A DNA stretch of 64,000 bases, taken from contig OY282442.1 in assembly GCA_958296115.1 (NCBI GenBank), positions 62,001-126,000 on the forward strand. Reading direction: 5' to 3'. A program made the position numbers and the translations under genes. The stretch comes from an uncultured Dehalococcoidia bacterium. Its GTDB lineage: Bacteria > Chloroflexota > Dehalococcoidia > Lucifugimonadales > CAJWER01. This document shows, piece after piece, positions 1 through 8,843 of the stretch (within the stretch, counting starts at the first letter, position 1; each line of letters starts with the position of its first letter). The notes under the pieces were generated by a model, which ran no database searches, was not told the origin of the DNA, and saw only the letters and a program-made list of their open reading frames with translations.

Positions 1-1968
1 TATGTCCAGGACGCCGCGCTTGAACTCGTCCATCACCATCTCTTTTTCGCGCAGCGCCATCCTGCCGTGCAGCAGCCCGATACGCATGTCCTGGAATACG
101 TGGGCAGAGAGCCGGTCGTACTCCTCGGTGGCGGCCCGGCTCTGCACAGCCTCCGAGCCTTCTATCAGCGGGCAGACGATGAACGCCTGCCGGCGCGACT
201 CGACCTGCTTCCGCACGAATCCGTAGGCGGCGTCGCGCTTGGCCGGCTCGACCCAGCGGGTCCGTATGCGCTGCCGGCCAGGCGGCATCTCGTCTATGGT
301 CGAGACGTCCAGCTCGCCGTACAGGGTCAGGGCGAGAGAGCGCGGTATCGGCGTAGCCGACATGGACAGCAGGTGGGGGCGCTCGCCCTTCTCACGCATC
401 GAGGCTCGCTGCATCACCCCGAACCTGTGCTGCTCGTCGACGACAGCGACTGCAAGCCGGGGAACCTCGACCTCACCCTGTATCAGCGCGTGCGTCCCGA
501 CGACGATGTCGATAGCGCCCCCGGCGACGCGCTCGCGCATCTCGCGCTTGGTCTTGGCGCCAAGGCTGCCGAGCAACAGCCCCAGCCGCATGGGGCGCGA
601 GAGGCCGTCCACGCTCGCCTCCGCAACCGCGTCATCGCTGTGTTCGGCGGACATCAACTCCGAAAGCGTGATGAAGTGCTGCTCCGCCAGTATCTCCGTC
701 GGCGCCATCAACGCGCCCTGGTATCCGCCGAGCACAGCCGTCAGCAGCGCCGCCGCCGCAACCACGGTCTTCCCGCTGCCCACGTCGCCTTGCAGCAGCC
801 GGTTCATGGGCTGGTCCCGCCCCAAATCGCCCAGTATCTCGTCCAGCGCACGGCCCTGGGCAGCCGTGAGCTCGAACGGCAGCGAATCCAGGAACCCCCG
901 GACGCGCTCCTGTCCGGCGTCCAGCGATATGCCCGTCTCCTCCACCTGCCAATCACGCTTCCGTCTCAGCACGGAGAGCTGCAGCATCAGCAGCTCGTCG
1001 AACGCCAGCCGACGGCGGGCAGCCTCGTAATCCGCCTGGCTGTCCGGATAGTGGATCTGCGCGATGGCGTTGCGAAGCCCCATCACCCCAGTGTGATGCA
1101 GCGACTCTTCCGGCAGGTACTCCACGACCTGCGCTATCGCCGCGTCCAGCGCCTGTTTCACGATGCCGCGGATGGTCCTGGGCAGCAGCCCGTCGGTCGA
1201 GGGGTAGACCGGCGCCAGCCTGCCCGTATGTATCAGCTCCTCCTGTCCCTTCAACGGCTCGTACTCAGGATCGTCCCGGAAGACCGGCGTTCCGTGATAC
1301 GCAGTTACTCTGCCGCTGACGACTATCTGCTCGCCAGCCTTCAGCGCGTTCGCCAAGTACGGCTTCTGCCCCCCGCGGCCGCCGCCCCTGAACCATATGG
1401 CCCGCGCGTTGCCCGTCTCGTCACTCAGGACCGCCTGCACCGACCACAGGTTCGGACGCACCCGATTGGCCGACACCTCCCACACGCTCACGGCCACAGT
1501 CTGTGTCTCGCCGAGCTCCATCTCGCTGATCTTGCGTATCTTCGCGTAGTCGTTGTGCCTGTGTGGGAAGTGATAGACGAGGTCCTCGACCGTCTCTATG
1601 CCGAGCTTGCCCAGCTTCTTGGCTAGCTGGTCGCCGACGCGCCTCAGCTTCGTAACGTCGTCGCCCAGCGCTACGGTCGGCGGCCCGGATTGGGAGCGCC
1701 GCCTGGCCGGACGCGCCTTGCGCGCCGTGGGCCCGCGCGCCGCACCAACCGGCATCTTCTCCAGCGCGGTCGCAACCCACGTCTCCCGCTGCACGGGCGT
1801 GAGCATGGAATACGAGCCAATCTCTCCCAGTATGGGCCTGAGCTCGGCGTCCCAGACACGCAACAGCTTGTCCAGCCCTCCAGCAACCGCGCGGTCCTGG
1901 TAACCCTGTTCCCGCTCCATCTCGAGGATGTTCAGCAACGGGCCGAGTATCGGGCTGTCGGCGGCCAT
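1..1968 (-). CDS. recG: ATP-dependent DNA helicase RecG (C-terminus cut by window edge)
   Basis: RecG remodels stalled replication forks and Holliday junctions as an SF2 double-stranded DNA translocase. Reading the minus strand from ATG at 1968 gives an uninterrupted frame of 656 codons to the window edge. Visible: the wedge/OB domain in the first half, Walker A GDVGSGKT, the DEAD-box variant VVDEQHRFGV, motif III SATPIPRSL, and the start of the second helicase lobe (FIVCPLIEGSE, LLHGRM). The last part of the helicase C-domain is off the window, so the gene is partial only because of the edge. There is an N-terminal extension of about 110 residues, ending in an Arg/Lys-rich linker, before the usual wedge start. 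It follows fakB by 24 bp on the same strand; the fakA-fakB-recG order near rpmB is also known in Firmicutes. Confidence 0.96.
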   Translation of the reverse strand, partial: MAADSPILGPLLNILEMEREQGYQDRAVAGGLDKLLRVWDAELRPILGEIGSYSMLTPVQRETWVATALEKMPVGAARGPTARKARPARRRSQSGPPTVALGDDVTKLRRVGDQLAKKLGKLGIETVEDLVYHFPHRHNDYAKIRKISEMELGETQTVAVSVWEVSANRVRPNLWSVQAVLSDETGNARAIWFRGGGRGGQKPYLANALKAGEQIVVSGRVTAYHGTPVFRDDPEYEPLKGQEELIHTGRLAPVYPSTDGLLPRTIRGIVKQALDAAIAQVVEYLPEESLHHTGVMGLRNAIAQIHYPDSQADYEAARRRLAFDELLMLQLSVLRRKRDWQVEETGISLDAGQERVRGFLDSLPFELTAAQGRALDEILGDLGRDQPMNRLLQGDVGSGKTVVAAAALLTAVLGGYQGALMAPTEILAEQHFITLSELMSAEHSDDAVAEASVDGLSRPMRLGLLLGSLGAKTKREMRERVAGGAIDIVVGTHALIQGEVEVPRLAVAVVDEQHRFGVMQRASMREKGERPHLLSMSATPIPRSLALTLYGELDVSTIDEMPPGRQRIRTRWVEPAKRDAAYGFVRKQVESRRQAFIVCPLIEGSEAVQSRAATEEYDRLSAHVFQDMRIGLLHGRMALREKEMVMDEFKRGVLDI

Positions 1969-1992
1969 CGAAGACCCCCTTGCGCGCCCGGG

Positions 1993-2838
1993 CTATGCCC
2001 TCGCCTGCACGATCCCTATCCCGATAGCCCCAGGCCCCGTATAGACCCCGAGCGCCGGGCCGAACCGCGCCACGCCGGGATCCACGCCCTCCGGCAACAG
2101 GTCCGCCAGGTCATCCCCGACCTCCCGCGCCAATTCTGGAGTCGTGCTGTGCATCACCGTCAGCGCCTCGACAGGCGCAAAGCCCCGCGCCGTCTGCTTC
2201 AGCTTCGCCAGCGCCTTCCGGAAGGTCCTCCCCTTGCCAAGCTCGTCCACCTGGCCGTCCCGGATGATTATCATCGGCTTGATCTTGAGCATCGAGCCGA
2301 GCATCGCGCGAGCCTTGCCGATACGCCCGCCCTTCTCCAAGTACTCCAGCGTCTCGAACAGGCAGATGCACTGCGACCGAGATTTCGTGTCATGCACGAC
2401 CTCGACCACCTCCTCCACCCCCGCGCCCCGGTTGGCGGCCTCCGCCGCCGCAATCACTATCAACGCCAGCCCCACCGAGACCTGCGCGCTGTCTATCACT
2501 TCGACCGGGAGCTTCACAGATGCCTGCCCCGCCGCTTGGACGGCCGAGTTGTAGGTGCCGCTCAGCTTGGACGACACATGCACCGAGACTATCGCGTCCG
2601 CGTCCCGCCCCACTCGCTCGTAGACCTCGTTGAAGTCGCCAGGCGACGCCTGCGAGGTCTTGGGCAGGTCCGCGCTGGACGCCAGCCGCGAATAGAACTC
2701 GTCGGGCGACAACGTAACGTTGTCCTTGAAGGTCTCCGCGCCAAAGTGGATGTTCTGCGCCACCACCGTAACACCAAGGCTCTCGGCCAACTCTTTCGGG
2801 AGGTCGGACGTGCTGTCGGTTACTATCTTGACTGCCAT
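1993..2838 (-). CDS. fakB: DegV family fatty-acid-binding protein (FakB)
   Basis: FakB proteins hold a fatty acid and present its carboxylate to the kinase FakA, giving acyl phosphate for phospholipid synthesis. The protein starts with the family signature IVTDSTSDLP, followed by TSQASPGDF, the SSKLSGTYNSA loop and a DSAQVSVG segment, all typical of DegV folds; length (about 281 aa) is normal. ATG at 2838 is preceded by an AGGTGA ribosome-binding site; a GTG three codons upstream (2847) is an equally possible start. It lies 9 bp or so downstream of fakA and 24 bp upstream of recG, so the three genes are probably co-transcribed. The link to FakA supports the fatty-acid-binding role; the bound fatty acid cannot be told from sequence. 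Confidence 0.92.
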   Translation of the reverse strand: MAVKIVTDSTSDLPKELAESLGVTVVAQNIHFGAETFKDNVTLSPDEFYSRLASSADLPKTSQASPGDFNEVYERVGRDADAIVSVHVSSKLSGTYNSAVQAAGQASVKLPVEVIDSAQVSVGLALIVIAAAEAANRGAGVEEVVEVVHDTKSRSQCICLFETLEYLEKGGRIGKARAMLGSMLKIKPMIIIRDGQVDELGKGRTFRKALAKLKQTARGFAPVEALTVMHSTTPELAREVGDDLADLLPEGVDPGVARFGPALGVYTGPGAIGIGIVQARA

Positions 2839-2856
2839 GGCTTTCACCTGTTCCTT

Positions 2857-4518
2857 TCACTCTACGGCTACCAGGAAATGGTAGTGCGGCTGTCCGCCCT
2901 CCACAAGCTCCACCTCCACCCCTTCGAACGCCGCCTCGACCTCGCCGGCTATCTGCCCCGCCGACTCTGTGTCGAGCGGTCCGCCCCGATACAGAGTAAC
3001 CAAATCGCCGTCGCCCGGCCGAGCCGCCTCCACCAGCGACCTGACGACGGCGCTCACGTCCTCGCCAGCCGCCACGATCTCCCGCTCCAGCATCCCGACC
3101 AGCATCCCAGGCTCGACGGTTACGCCGTTCAGCGTTACGCCCCGCGACGCCTCCGTCACACGGCCGGTCCTGACCGTCTCTATCGCCTCTTCCATCTCCT
3201 CCACGTTCGACTCCACGTCCGCGCTCACGTCGAGCTGCAGCATCGCCGCGACGCCCTGGGGCATCGTCTTCGTGGGGACCACCCGCACGTCCTTGCTGGA
3301 CTGCTTCGCGGCCTGCTCCGCAGCGGGCACGATGTTCGAGTTGTTCGGCAACACTATCACCGTCTCCGACGGCACGGAGTCGATCGCGTCCAGCAGGTCG
3401 CCGACGCTGGGGTTCATCGTATCGCCCCCAGCGACTATCCGCCCTGCGCCGTACTCCTTGAACAGCGCCTCGAACCCGTCTCCCCATGCCACCGCCACGA
3501 CTGCCAGGTCCACGGCCTGTTCCTCGGCCTCGCGCCTGCGGTCCGCCGAGAACTGGACCCGCTGGGCGTCCATGTTCTCGATCTTCACGCTGCCGAGAGC
3601 GCCCAGCTCCGCCCCCAGGCTGATAACCGGACCCGGGTCCTCGACGTGGACGTGTACCTGCACATCCGTCGAGCTACCGACCACGACTGCCGACCGCCCC
3701 ATCCCCGCGACCCTGCTTCTCAGCTGGTCGGGGTCCAGGCCCTCCCCCGAAACCATGAACTGGGTGCAGTAGCCGTACTCCTCTTCCTCCACCGCTTCCA
3801 GGAAGTCGTGGGACACCACCCCTGTGGGCTGGTCGATGCCGACAGGGGCCGGTATATCCACCTCGTTGGGGCCGGCCTCTCCGGCGGCGTACCGCCTGGC
3901 GCCCTCCAGGATGACGGCAAGCCCTTGGCCCCCCGCGTCCACAACACCCGCCTCCCTCAGCACTGGTAGCATGGTGGGCGTGAGGGCGACCGACTCACGC
4001 GCCGCGCCGCACACTGCCGTTAGCAAGCCGGCGATGTCCTCGTCCGCGCCGTCGAACTCGCCGGCGGCCTTTGCCACGTCGGATACCACGGTCAACATCG
4101 TGCCCTCTTGGGGCTCGCCGACCGCTTTGTACGAGCGGTTCCGGGCTTCTCCAAGCGCGGCTGTGAGCTCCTCCACGCCGAAATCGCTTGCGCCCTCGAG
4201 GCCCGCGGCGATGCCCTCGAAGAACTGGGAGAGTATGACTCCGCTGTTCCCCTTGGCGGCCTTGAGCGCCCCGTCCGCGAGGACGCGGGCGACCGTCCCC
4301 GCCCCCACGCCTTCCATGTCCCGTATTCCCGCCACCGAGTCGCGGAGAGTCAGGAACATGTTTATCCCCGTGTCTCCGTCCGGCACGGGAAAGACGTTCA
4401 GGGCGTTTATCGCCTCGACGTTCGCTTCCAGCAGGAAGGCGGACGACGAGAACATGGCCTTCAGGTCGTCGCCGCCGAGCCTATTGGGGGTAATCCCGGA
4501 CTGGTGGGTGGAGGTCAT
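2857..4518 (-). CDS. fakA: Fatty acid kinase subunit FakA (DAK2/DhaL-YloV family)
   Basis: FakA phosphorylates FakB-bound fatty acids. Residues 41-54 carry NVFPVPDGDTGINM, the DhaL-type nucleotide/Mg-binding signature, and GNSGVILSQFF follows around residue 115, so the N-terminal kinase (DAK2) domain is intact. The remaining two thirds match the YloV architecture: a middle domain and a C-terminal DegV-like domain ending in HYHFLVAVE. The length of 553 aa is normal for YloV/FakA. ATG at 4518 faces rpmB, which diverges on the other strand, as in other bacteria where rpmB neighbours yloV. fakB begins about 10-18 bp downstream, which gives a complete FakAB pair. Confidence 0.93.
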   Translation of the reverse strand: MTSTHQSGITPNRLGGDDLKAMFSSSAFLLEANVEAINALNVFPVPDGDTGINMFLTLRDSVAGIRDMEGVGAGTVARVLADGALKAAKGNSGVILSQFFEGIAAGLEGASDFGVEELTAALGEARNRSYKAVGEPQEGTMLTVVSDVAKAAGEFDGADEDIAGLLTAVCGAARESVALTPTMLPVLREAGVVDAGGQGLAVILEGARRYAAGEAGPNEVDIPAPVGIDQPTGVVSHDFLEAVEEEEYGYCTQFMVSGEGLDPDQLRSRVAGMGRSAVVVGSSTDVQVHVHVEDPGPVISLGAELGALGSVKIENMDAQRVQFSADRRREAEEQAVDLAVVAVAWGDGFEALFKEYGAGRIVAGGDTMNPSVGDLLDAIDSVPSETVIVLPNNSNIVPAAEQAAKQSSKDVRVVPTKTMPQGVAAMLQLDVSADVESNVEEMEEAIETVRTGRVTEASRGVTLNGVTVEPGMLVGMLEREIVAAGEDVSAVVRSLVEAARPGDGDLVTLYRGGPLDTESAGQIAGEVEAAFEGVEVELVEGGQPHYHFLVAVE

Positions 4519-4520
4519 CG

Positions 4521-4550
4521 TTGCCAGATTGGGGGCCGTTGTGGTATGGT
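4521..4550 (+). promoter_or_regulatory. Candidate sigma-70-type promoter for rpmB
   Basis: TTGCCA (4521-4526) and TATGGT (4545-4550) are separated by 18 bp in the divergent fakA-rpmB gap. This matches the consensus at 5 of 6 and 4 of 6 positions. It would give a leader of about 130 nt before rpmB. It is read by eye only. Confidence 0.35.
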
Positions 4551-4690
4551 CGTTACGCGGAACAAGTGGGTCGCAAACCCTGCCCAGCGTTGGGTGATTC
4601 TACTAGACCCTTCTCTTCTCCGTCAAAGGGACGCCCCTGGAGGTCCCGACATTCCCGCCGAATGCAGAGGGGTTCGAGAGAGCGATAACC

Positions 4691-4882
4691 ATGGCCAGAT
4701 GCGAGATTTGCCACAAGTCCGGACAGTCGGGCAATAACGTCAGCCACTCCAAGCGGCGCACGAAGACCCGGTGGTCGGCAAACGTGCAGCCCGCCACCAT
4801 ATACGAGAACGGCTCGCCAAGGCGGGTCAAGATCTGCACACGCTGCCTCCGCTCCCAATACAAGCCGCGCGTCGCCAGCTAG
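4691..4882 (+). CDS. rpmB: 50S ribosomal protein L28
   Basis: L28 is a small protein of the large ribosomal subunit near the E site. The 63-residue product begins MARCEICHKSGQSGNNVSHS, has the basic segment KRRTKTRWSANVQ and ends KICTRCLRSQYKPRVAS. The paired CxxC motifs (CEIC near the start, CTRC near the end) show it is the zinc-binding (C+) form of L28. The length is normal. It is transcribed divergently from fakA and converges on the FtsX-type permease gene, whose end lies 18 bp away. Confidence 0.96.
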   Translation: MARCEICHKSGQSGNNVSHSKRRTKTRWSANVQPATIYENGSPRRVKICTRCLRSQYKPRVAS

Positions 4883-4900
4883 AATCGCCACCGGAGCGCG

Positions 4901-7900
4901 TCACTCCAGGCGGGTGACGTTGCCGAGATGGAGGCGGCCCATGCCGCGGGCCAAGACGATGACCGCGGCGGCGAAGACGACAGCGAGGGCGGCGTAGGTG
5001 GGGCCCATGAGGCCCCAGTTGGTCAGCATTTGGAAGGGCGGCACGACGGCCTCGCCGGTTTCGGTTACGACCAGGGGAGTTACCATCAGGGCGCTCGCCT
5101 GGAAGCCCGCCCAGCTTCCGAGCCCTATGCCTACACCGGCGACCAGCAGGTTCTCGAAGATCAGCAGCGCCGTTAGCTGCGCGCGTGAGACGCCGATGGT
5201 GCGGAGGAGACCCATTTCGCCGCCGCTTTGCCTGGATAGCAGCAGCAGGTAGGCGATGTATCCGAAGGCCACGACCAGGACTACGACGAGCGGCGACATC
5301 AGCGCCATGGGGCGCCACCCCGCAGTAACCAGAGGGTCGAGGCGTATGGACTCGAGCTCTGCCACGCCGTCAACGACTATTCCATCGCGTCCCACGATTT
5401 CGTCCACCTCGGCGCGGACGTCCTGGTGAGCGCCGGGGCTGATCATGACGAAGAGCTCGTTGGGCTCGAACCGGTGGGCGGAGCCGAGGACGTTCAGGCG
5501 CCTGAGCGCGCTGTCCATGTCGGCGAGTAGGAAGCGCCCGCCGTCGGGGCCCAGGGTCGGGAAGTAGTGGACGGAGCCAGTGATTACGATGGGGATGCGC
5601 CTGCCGCTGATCTTGGCGAGGAATGCGTCGCCTACGCTTGCGCCAGCGGCTTCGAGGAGGGCGGAGCTTGCGACGACGGGCATGGGGCCGGGGTTCGGGT
5701 TGACGTAGAAGCCGCGGTAGCCCTGGTCGGTATCGCTCCCGAAGACCAGCGCGCCTGACTGGCTGCCGCTGTAGGAGTCGTCATAGGTGAGCGCGAACCG
5801 GTCGGACGATATGTCGGCGGTGATTATGGGCGTCCAGCGCAGCTCTCCCTCGAAGTCATCCAGTACCTGTGTCGAGCCGTTCACTGTTGCGTGAACATCG
5901 TCGACGAGGAGCGCGCCGGGCGTTTCGAGTCCGAACAGGAAGGATGGCTCGACTATCTGGAAGGCGACGAGGGTAATGGGAGGGCGGACGTGCTCGGGGA
6001 TCTCGGCGGTCATGAGCTGCCATCCGCCGCCTTGGAACTCGCCCAGCTCTATCGAGGTTGGGAATCCGACCTGGTCCTGCACCATCAGCCAGAGGACTGC
6101 GGCGGGATGGTGCGCGATGGGCTTGACCCATGCTCCAATGGCCGCCGAGCCTTCGGGCAACACGAGCCGGTCTCGCCGCTCGCCAGGGCGCAGCGACGCG
6201 AGGATAGCCTCGACGGGCTGCTCGGAGAAGTCGCCGCGGAACCATAGCATGTCGCCGCCGAGCCTTTCGGGCTCGAGGCCGAGCATTTCGAAGCTAACGG
6301 GGCCGATGGTCCCCGTGGAGCGGTAACCTAGGGCGATGTTGTCGATGCCTGGCGTGGACAGGTACCGCGCCAGGAGGCCCTGCAGCCCGCCGGCGCGATG
6401 GCTGGTGAATCCCGCCACGCGCAGGTCGGAGCCGGAGTCGTACAGGGCCCGGTCGACGTAGCTGGTCTCCAGGGTGCCGCCTACGGTGGTTGCGAAGATC
6501 GCCATTCCCGTAGCCAGTACGAGCAGAAGTATGAGCCATGAGTACCGTAGGGGGCTTCGGGCCATGCGGAGCAGGCCTATAGAGAGCCACACGGGCGCGA
6601 GGCGCGTCAGGAGCCGTATGAGGATGAAGAGAAGCTGGGCGGGTACGAGGGCGGCCAGGCCGATTGTTGGCAGGTAGAGCAGGTCGGCGGGGTCTGGCGG
6701 GCGCAACGCCAGCAATGCGGCTGCCAGGGCGGCCTGGGCCGCAATGCCAATGAGCTTGGCGGGCGAGCCTCCAACGCGCTCGGCGGCCCAGTAGGCCGCG
6801 CCGATGAGGAGCGCCATGGCCGAGAGGACCGGCCAGCCCTCCTCGCCGTTTCCGAGAAGGCCGCGCGCGGCTGTCATGAGCGAGAAGGCGGCGACCGAGG
6901 TGAAGGCCAGCAGGTGGACCAGGCCGGCTGATTCGCCGCTGGCGTACCGGAGCAGCAGGGGGAAGAGCCTCATGAACAGGAGGGCGACTACGACCAGGAA
7001 CAGCACGGGGGCGGCGAGCAGGGTCTCGTTGATCTGGGCCGCTTCGAAGAGGCCGCCCGAGGCGATGTTCCCGCGCGCGCCGAGCTCCCAGAAGACGAGC
7101 CCGCCGAGAACCAGGAGGGCAACGTCTATATGGTAGCGGTGGAAGAAGGGAACGCTTGGCGGTCGGGATGACCTCAGCTTGTGGACGAGGAGACCCATCC
7201 GCGCCCCTACCGTGCCCGGCCCAACGAGAATGGACAGGCACGCCGCCCCTGCCGCCGCGGCGACGGCGAAGGGCCAGACGTCCAGGCGGATAGGCAGCAG
7301 GCCGCCCTGTGTGATGTCGCCGAAGTATGGGAGCCGGCCGACCAGGGCCACTACGCCTATGGCGAGGAGAGGCCCTGCGGTGACGGCGGCGGCCACCATC
7401 ACGACGCCTTCCAGGGCGTAGAGACGCAGGACGGCGAATATGCCCGCGCCCCGTGTTCGGAGAAGGGAAGCGTCGCGCTCCCTGCTGGTTACGACGTAGG
7501 AGACCATCATCACCATGAAGAACAGCACCGTGACTACGGCGACCACCATCAGGACGAGCATGGGAACCTGCGCGAGGAAGCTGCGCTGGCGCAGCCTGTC
7601 TATGAGCGTCTGCACGGCGCGGGCGGTTACGGCGGAGCCGGGCATGGCGGATACTATCGAGTCTCGGAACTCGGCCATTCGCAGGCCGGCTTCAGCTACG
7701 GACCAACGGGTCATGGCCCGCTTGTCGAGGAGGATGAACCAGTTGGGCTTCACGAGGGAGCCGGGGTAGGCGGCGGTTACGGCCTCTATCATCGCCGTTT
7801 CTGTGACGAACATGGGCAGCGTGTGGACCTCGGGGATGTCGAAGCCCTCGGTTATCACGTCCTCGAGTCCCGTCGGTATATTCAACTCGAGGGGCGGCGT

Positions 7901-8566
7901 CTCCATGTAGACCCCGGCGAAACGCCAGTATTCAGAGTCGGCGTCGCCCTTTTCAATGACTCCGACGATGCGCGCCAACACTTCGGACTCGGCCTCGACG
8001 TCTGGCCTGAGTCTCATGACGTCGCCCACGTGGAGCTCGAAGCCGTCGGCGGCCTCTTCGGACACTACGGCTTCGAGCTCGGGGCCGCCGGGCGTCATGG
8101 CGACCCCGTCGGAGGGCATACGCCCTTCCAGCACACGGGCATGAGCTTGGAGATTGGAGAGGTGGTGCAGGAATCCTCGCGTTACGTTGAGTCCGGCGAT
8201 GCCCTCGTCGGGGATGGGATGTTCGGGATGTCCAACCAGGTGCAGGCTGCCCCTGAGATACTTCTCGTGACCCAAGTACGCGCCCGCTATGGTCCCGTCG
8301 ATGGCGTCGAGGAGGTCGGCGTCGGCCTCGGCGATGGCGGCTTGGGCGAGCACGGTGTTGGGCCCGAGGACATGGACCTGCACCGCGGCCTCCGGCAGCC
8401 GCTCCAGGGAGATGTCGAACGCAAGCTGTTCCAGCGACCGTAGATAGACGGGCGCGCCGGCGCTCAGCGCGACGGCGGCCAGCATGGAGACGAATACGCT
8501 GGCAAGCAGCAGCCGATCTTCGGCCACGTACTTGACGATGAGGCTGAGCTTGCTAGGCTGGTTCAT
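4901..8566 (-). CDS. Large FtsX/MacB-type ABC transporter permease
   Basis: This 1221-residue membrane protein has the layout of a double FtsX permease: an N-terminal transmembrane helix (VFVSMLAAVALSAGAPVYL), a long extracytoplasmic MacB-like domain, a first group of helices from about residue 330, a central run of hydrophobic helices (about 480-690), a second large extracytoplasmic domain, and a final three-helix FtsX module whose cytoplasmic loop reads SRQSGGEMGLLRTIGVSRAQL. The last motif is the characteristic FtsX loop contacting the ATPase. Such proteins usually work with an ATPase to extract or move lipids, lipoproteins or peptides, but no ATPase gene lies beside it here. The N-terminal part contains many acidic residues. 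Substrate is unknown. The gene converges with rpmB, and its upstream gap holds a TATAAT on the minus strand. Confidence 0.82.
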   Translation of the reverse strand: MNQPSKLSLIVKYVAEDRLLLASVFVSMLAAVALSAGAPVYLRSLEQLAFDISLERLPEAAVQVHVLGPNTVLAQAAIAEADADLLDAIDGTIAGAYLGHEKYLRGSLHLVGHPEHPIPDEGIAGLNVTRGFLHHLSNLQAHARVLEGRMPSDGVAMTPGGPELEAVVSEEAADGFELHVGDVMRLRPDVEAESEVLARIVGVIEKGDADSEYWRFAGVYMETPPLELNIPTGLEDVITEGFDIPEVHTLPMFVTETAMIEAVTAAYPGSLVKPNWFILLDKRAMTRWSVAEAGLRMAEFRDSIVSAMPGSAVTARAVQTLIDRLRQRSFLAQVPMLVLMVVAVVTVLFFMVMMVSYVVTSRERDASLLRTRGAGIFAVLRLYALEGVVMVAAAVTAGPLLAIGVVALVGRLPYFGDITQGGLLPIRLDVWPFAVAAAAGAACLSILVGPGTVGARMGLLVHKLRSSRPPSVPFFHRYHIDVALLVLGGLVFWELGARGNIASGGLFEAAQINETLLAAPVLFLVVVALLFMRLFPLLLRYASGESAGLVHLLAFTSVAAFSLMTAARGLLGNGEEGWPVLSAMALLIGAAYWAAERVGGSPAKLIGIAAQAALAAALLALRPPDPADLLYLPTIGLAALVPAQLLFILIRLLTRLAPVWLSIGLLRMARSPLRYSWLILLLVLATGMAIFATTVGGTLETSYVDRALYDSGSDLRVAGFTSHRAGGLQGLLARYLSTPGIDNIALGYRSTGTIGPVSFEMLGLEPERLGGDMLWFRGDFSEQPVEAILASLRPGERRDRLVLPEGSAAIGAWVKPIAHHPAAVLWLMVQDQVGFPTSIELGEFQGGGWQLMTAEIPEHVRPPITLVAFQIVEPSFLFGLETPGALLVDDVHATVNGSTQVLDDFEGELRWTPIITADISSDRFALTYDDSYSGSQSGALVFGSDTDQGYRGFYVNPNPGPMPVVASSALLEAAGASVGDAFLAKISGRRIPIVITGSVHYFPTLGPDGGRFLLADMDSALRRLNVLGSAHRFEPNELFVMISPGAHQDVRAEVDEIVGRDGIVVDGVAELESIRLDPLVTAGWRPMALMSPLVVVLVVAFGYIAYLLLLSRQSGGEMGLLRTIGVSRAQLTALLIFENLLVAGVGIGLGSWAGFQASALMVTPLVVTETGEAVVPPFQMLTNWGLMGPTYAALAVVFAAAVIVLARGMGRLHLGNVTRLE

Positions 8567-8843
8567 CAGGAGCGGGCGCTTGGGGTTGGCGAGTTCGTAT
8601 GAGGAGGCGCATACCTATGTAGGGTATTATAGGCAAAGCGGTTCGGTAGATTCTATTCGGTTCCGTCACGGCTGTATATTGCGGACACTCAATTTGGATG
8701 CGATTGTCCTGCAGCCCGCGCTAACGCCGGGCGCCTCTCGGTCGTTGTATCTAGTGATGCCGTAGAATTGAATTTCAAGTGCGAGTGTCCGCCGGCGGCA
8801 TGGCCACGGCCGGATTCGCCTCGATCAACATGGAGACCGTGTA
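8567..8843. other. Divergent intergenic region between permease and MoxR operon
   Basis: This 277-bp AT-richer gap separates the two divergent transcription units and should hold promoters for both. On the minus strand a perfect TATAAT lies at 8626-8631, 60 bp from the permease start, but no good -35 box is seen at normal spacing. On the plus strand I see no convincing promoter. A GGAG at 8832-8835 serves the MoxR start. I see no ORF, repeat or RNA here. Confidence 0.4.

Noticed and set aside
67-1626. A 519-codon plus-strand ORF opposite recG
   Set aside because: The minus-strand reading gives all RecG helicase motifs in order. The plus-strand text is Arg/His/Leu-rich shadow sequence with no recognisable motif.
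1690-3969. A 759-codon plus-strand ORF opposite fakB and fakA
   Set aside because: It spans two genes with clear FakB and FakA motifs on the other strand and is compositionally biased, as expected of antisense frames in GC-rich DNA.
7181-8443. A 420-codon plus-strand ORF inside the FtsX-type permease
   Set aside because: It is Gly/His/Asp-rich antisense text of the permease's first domain, with no family features.
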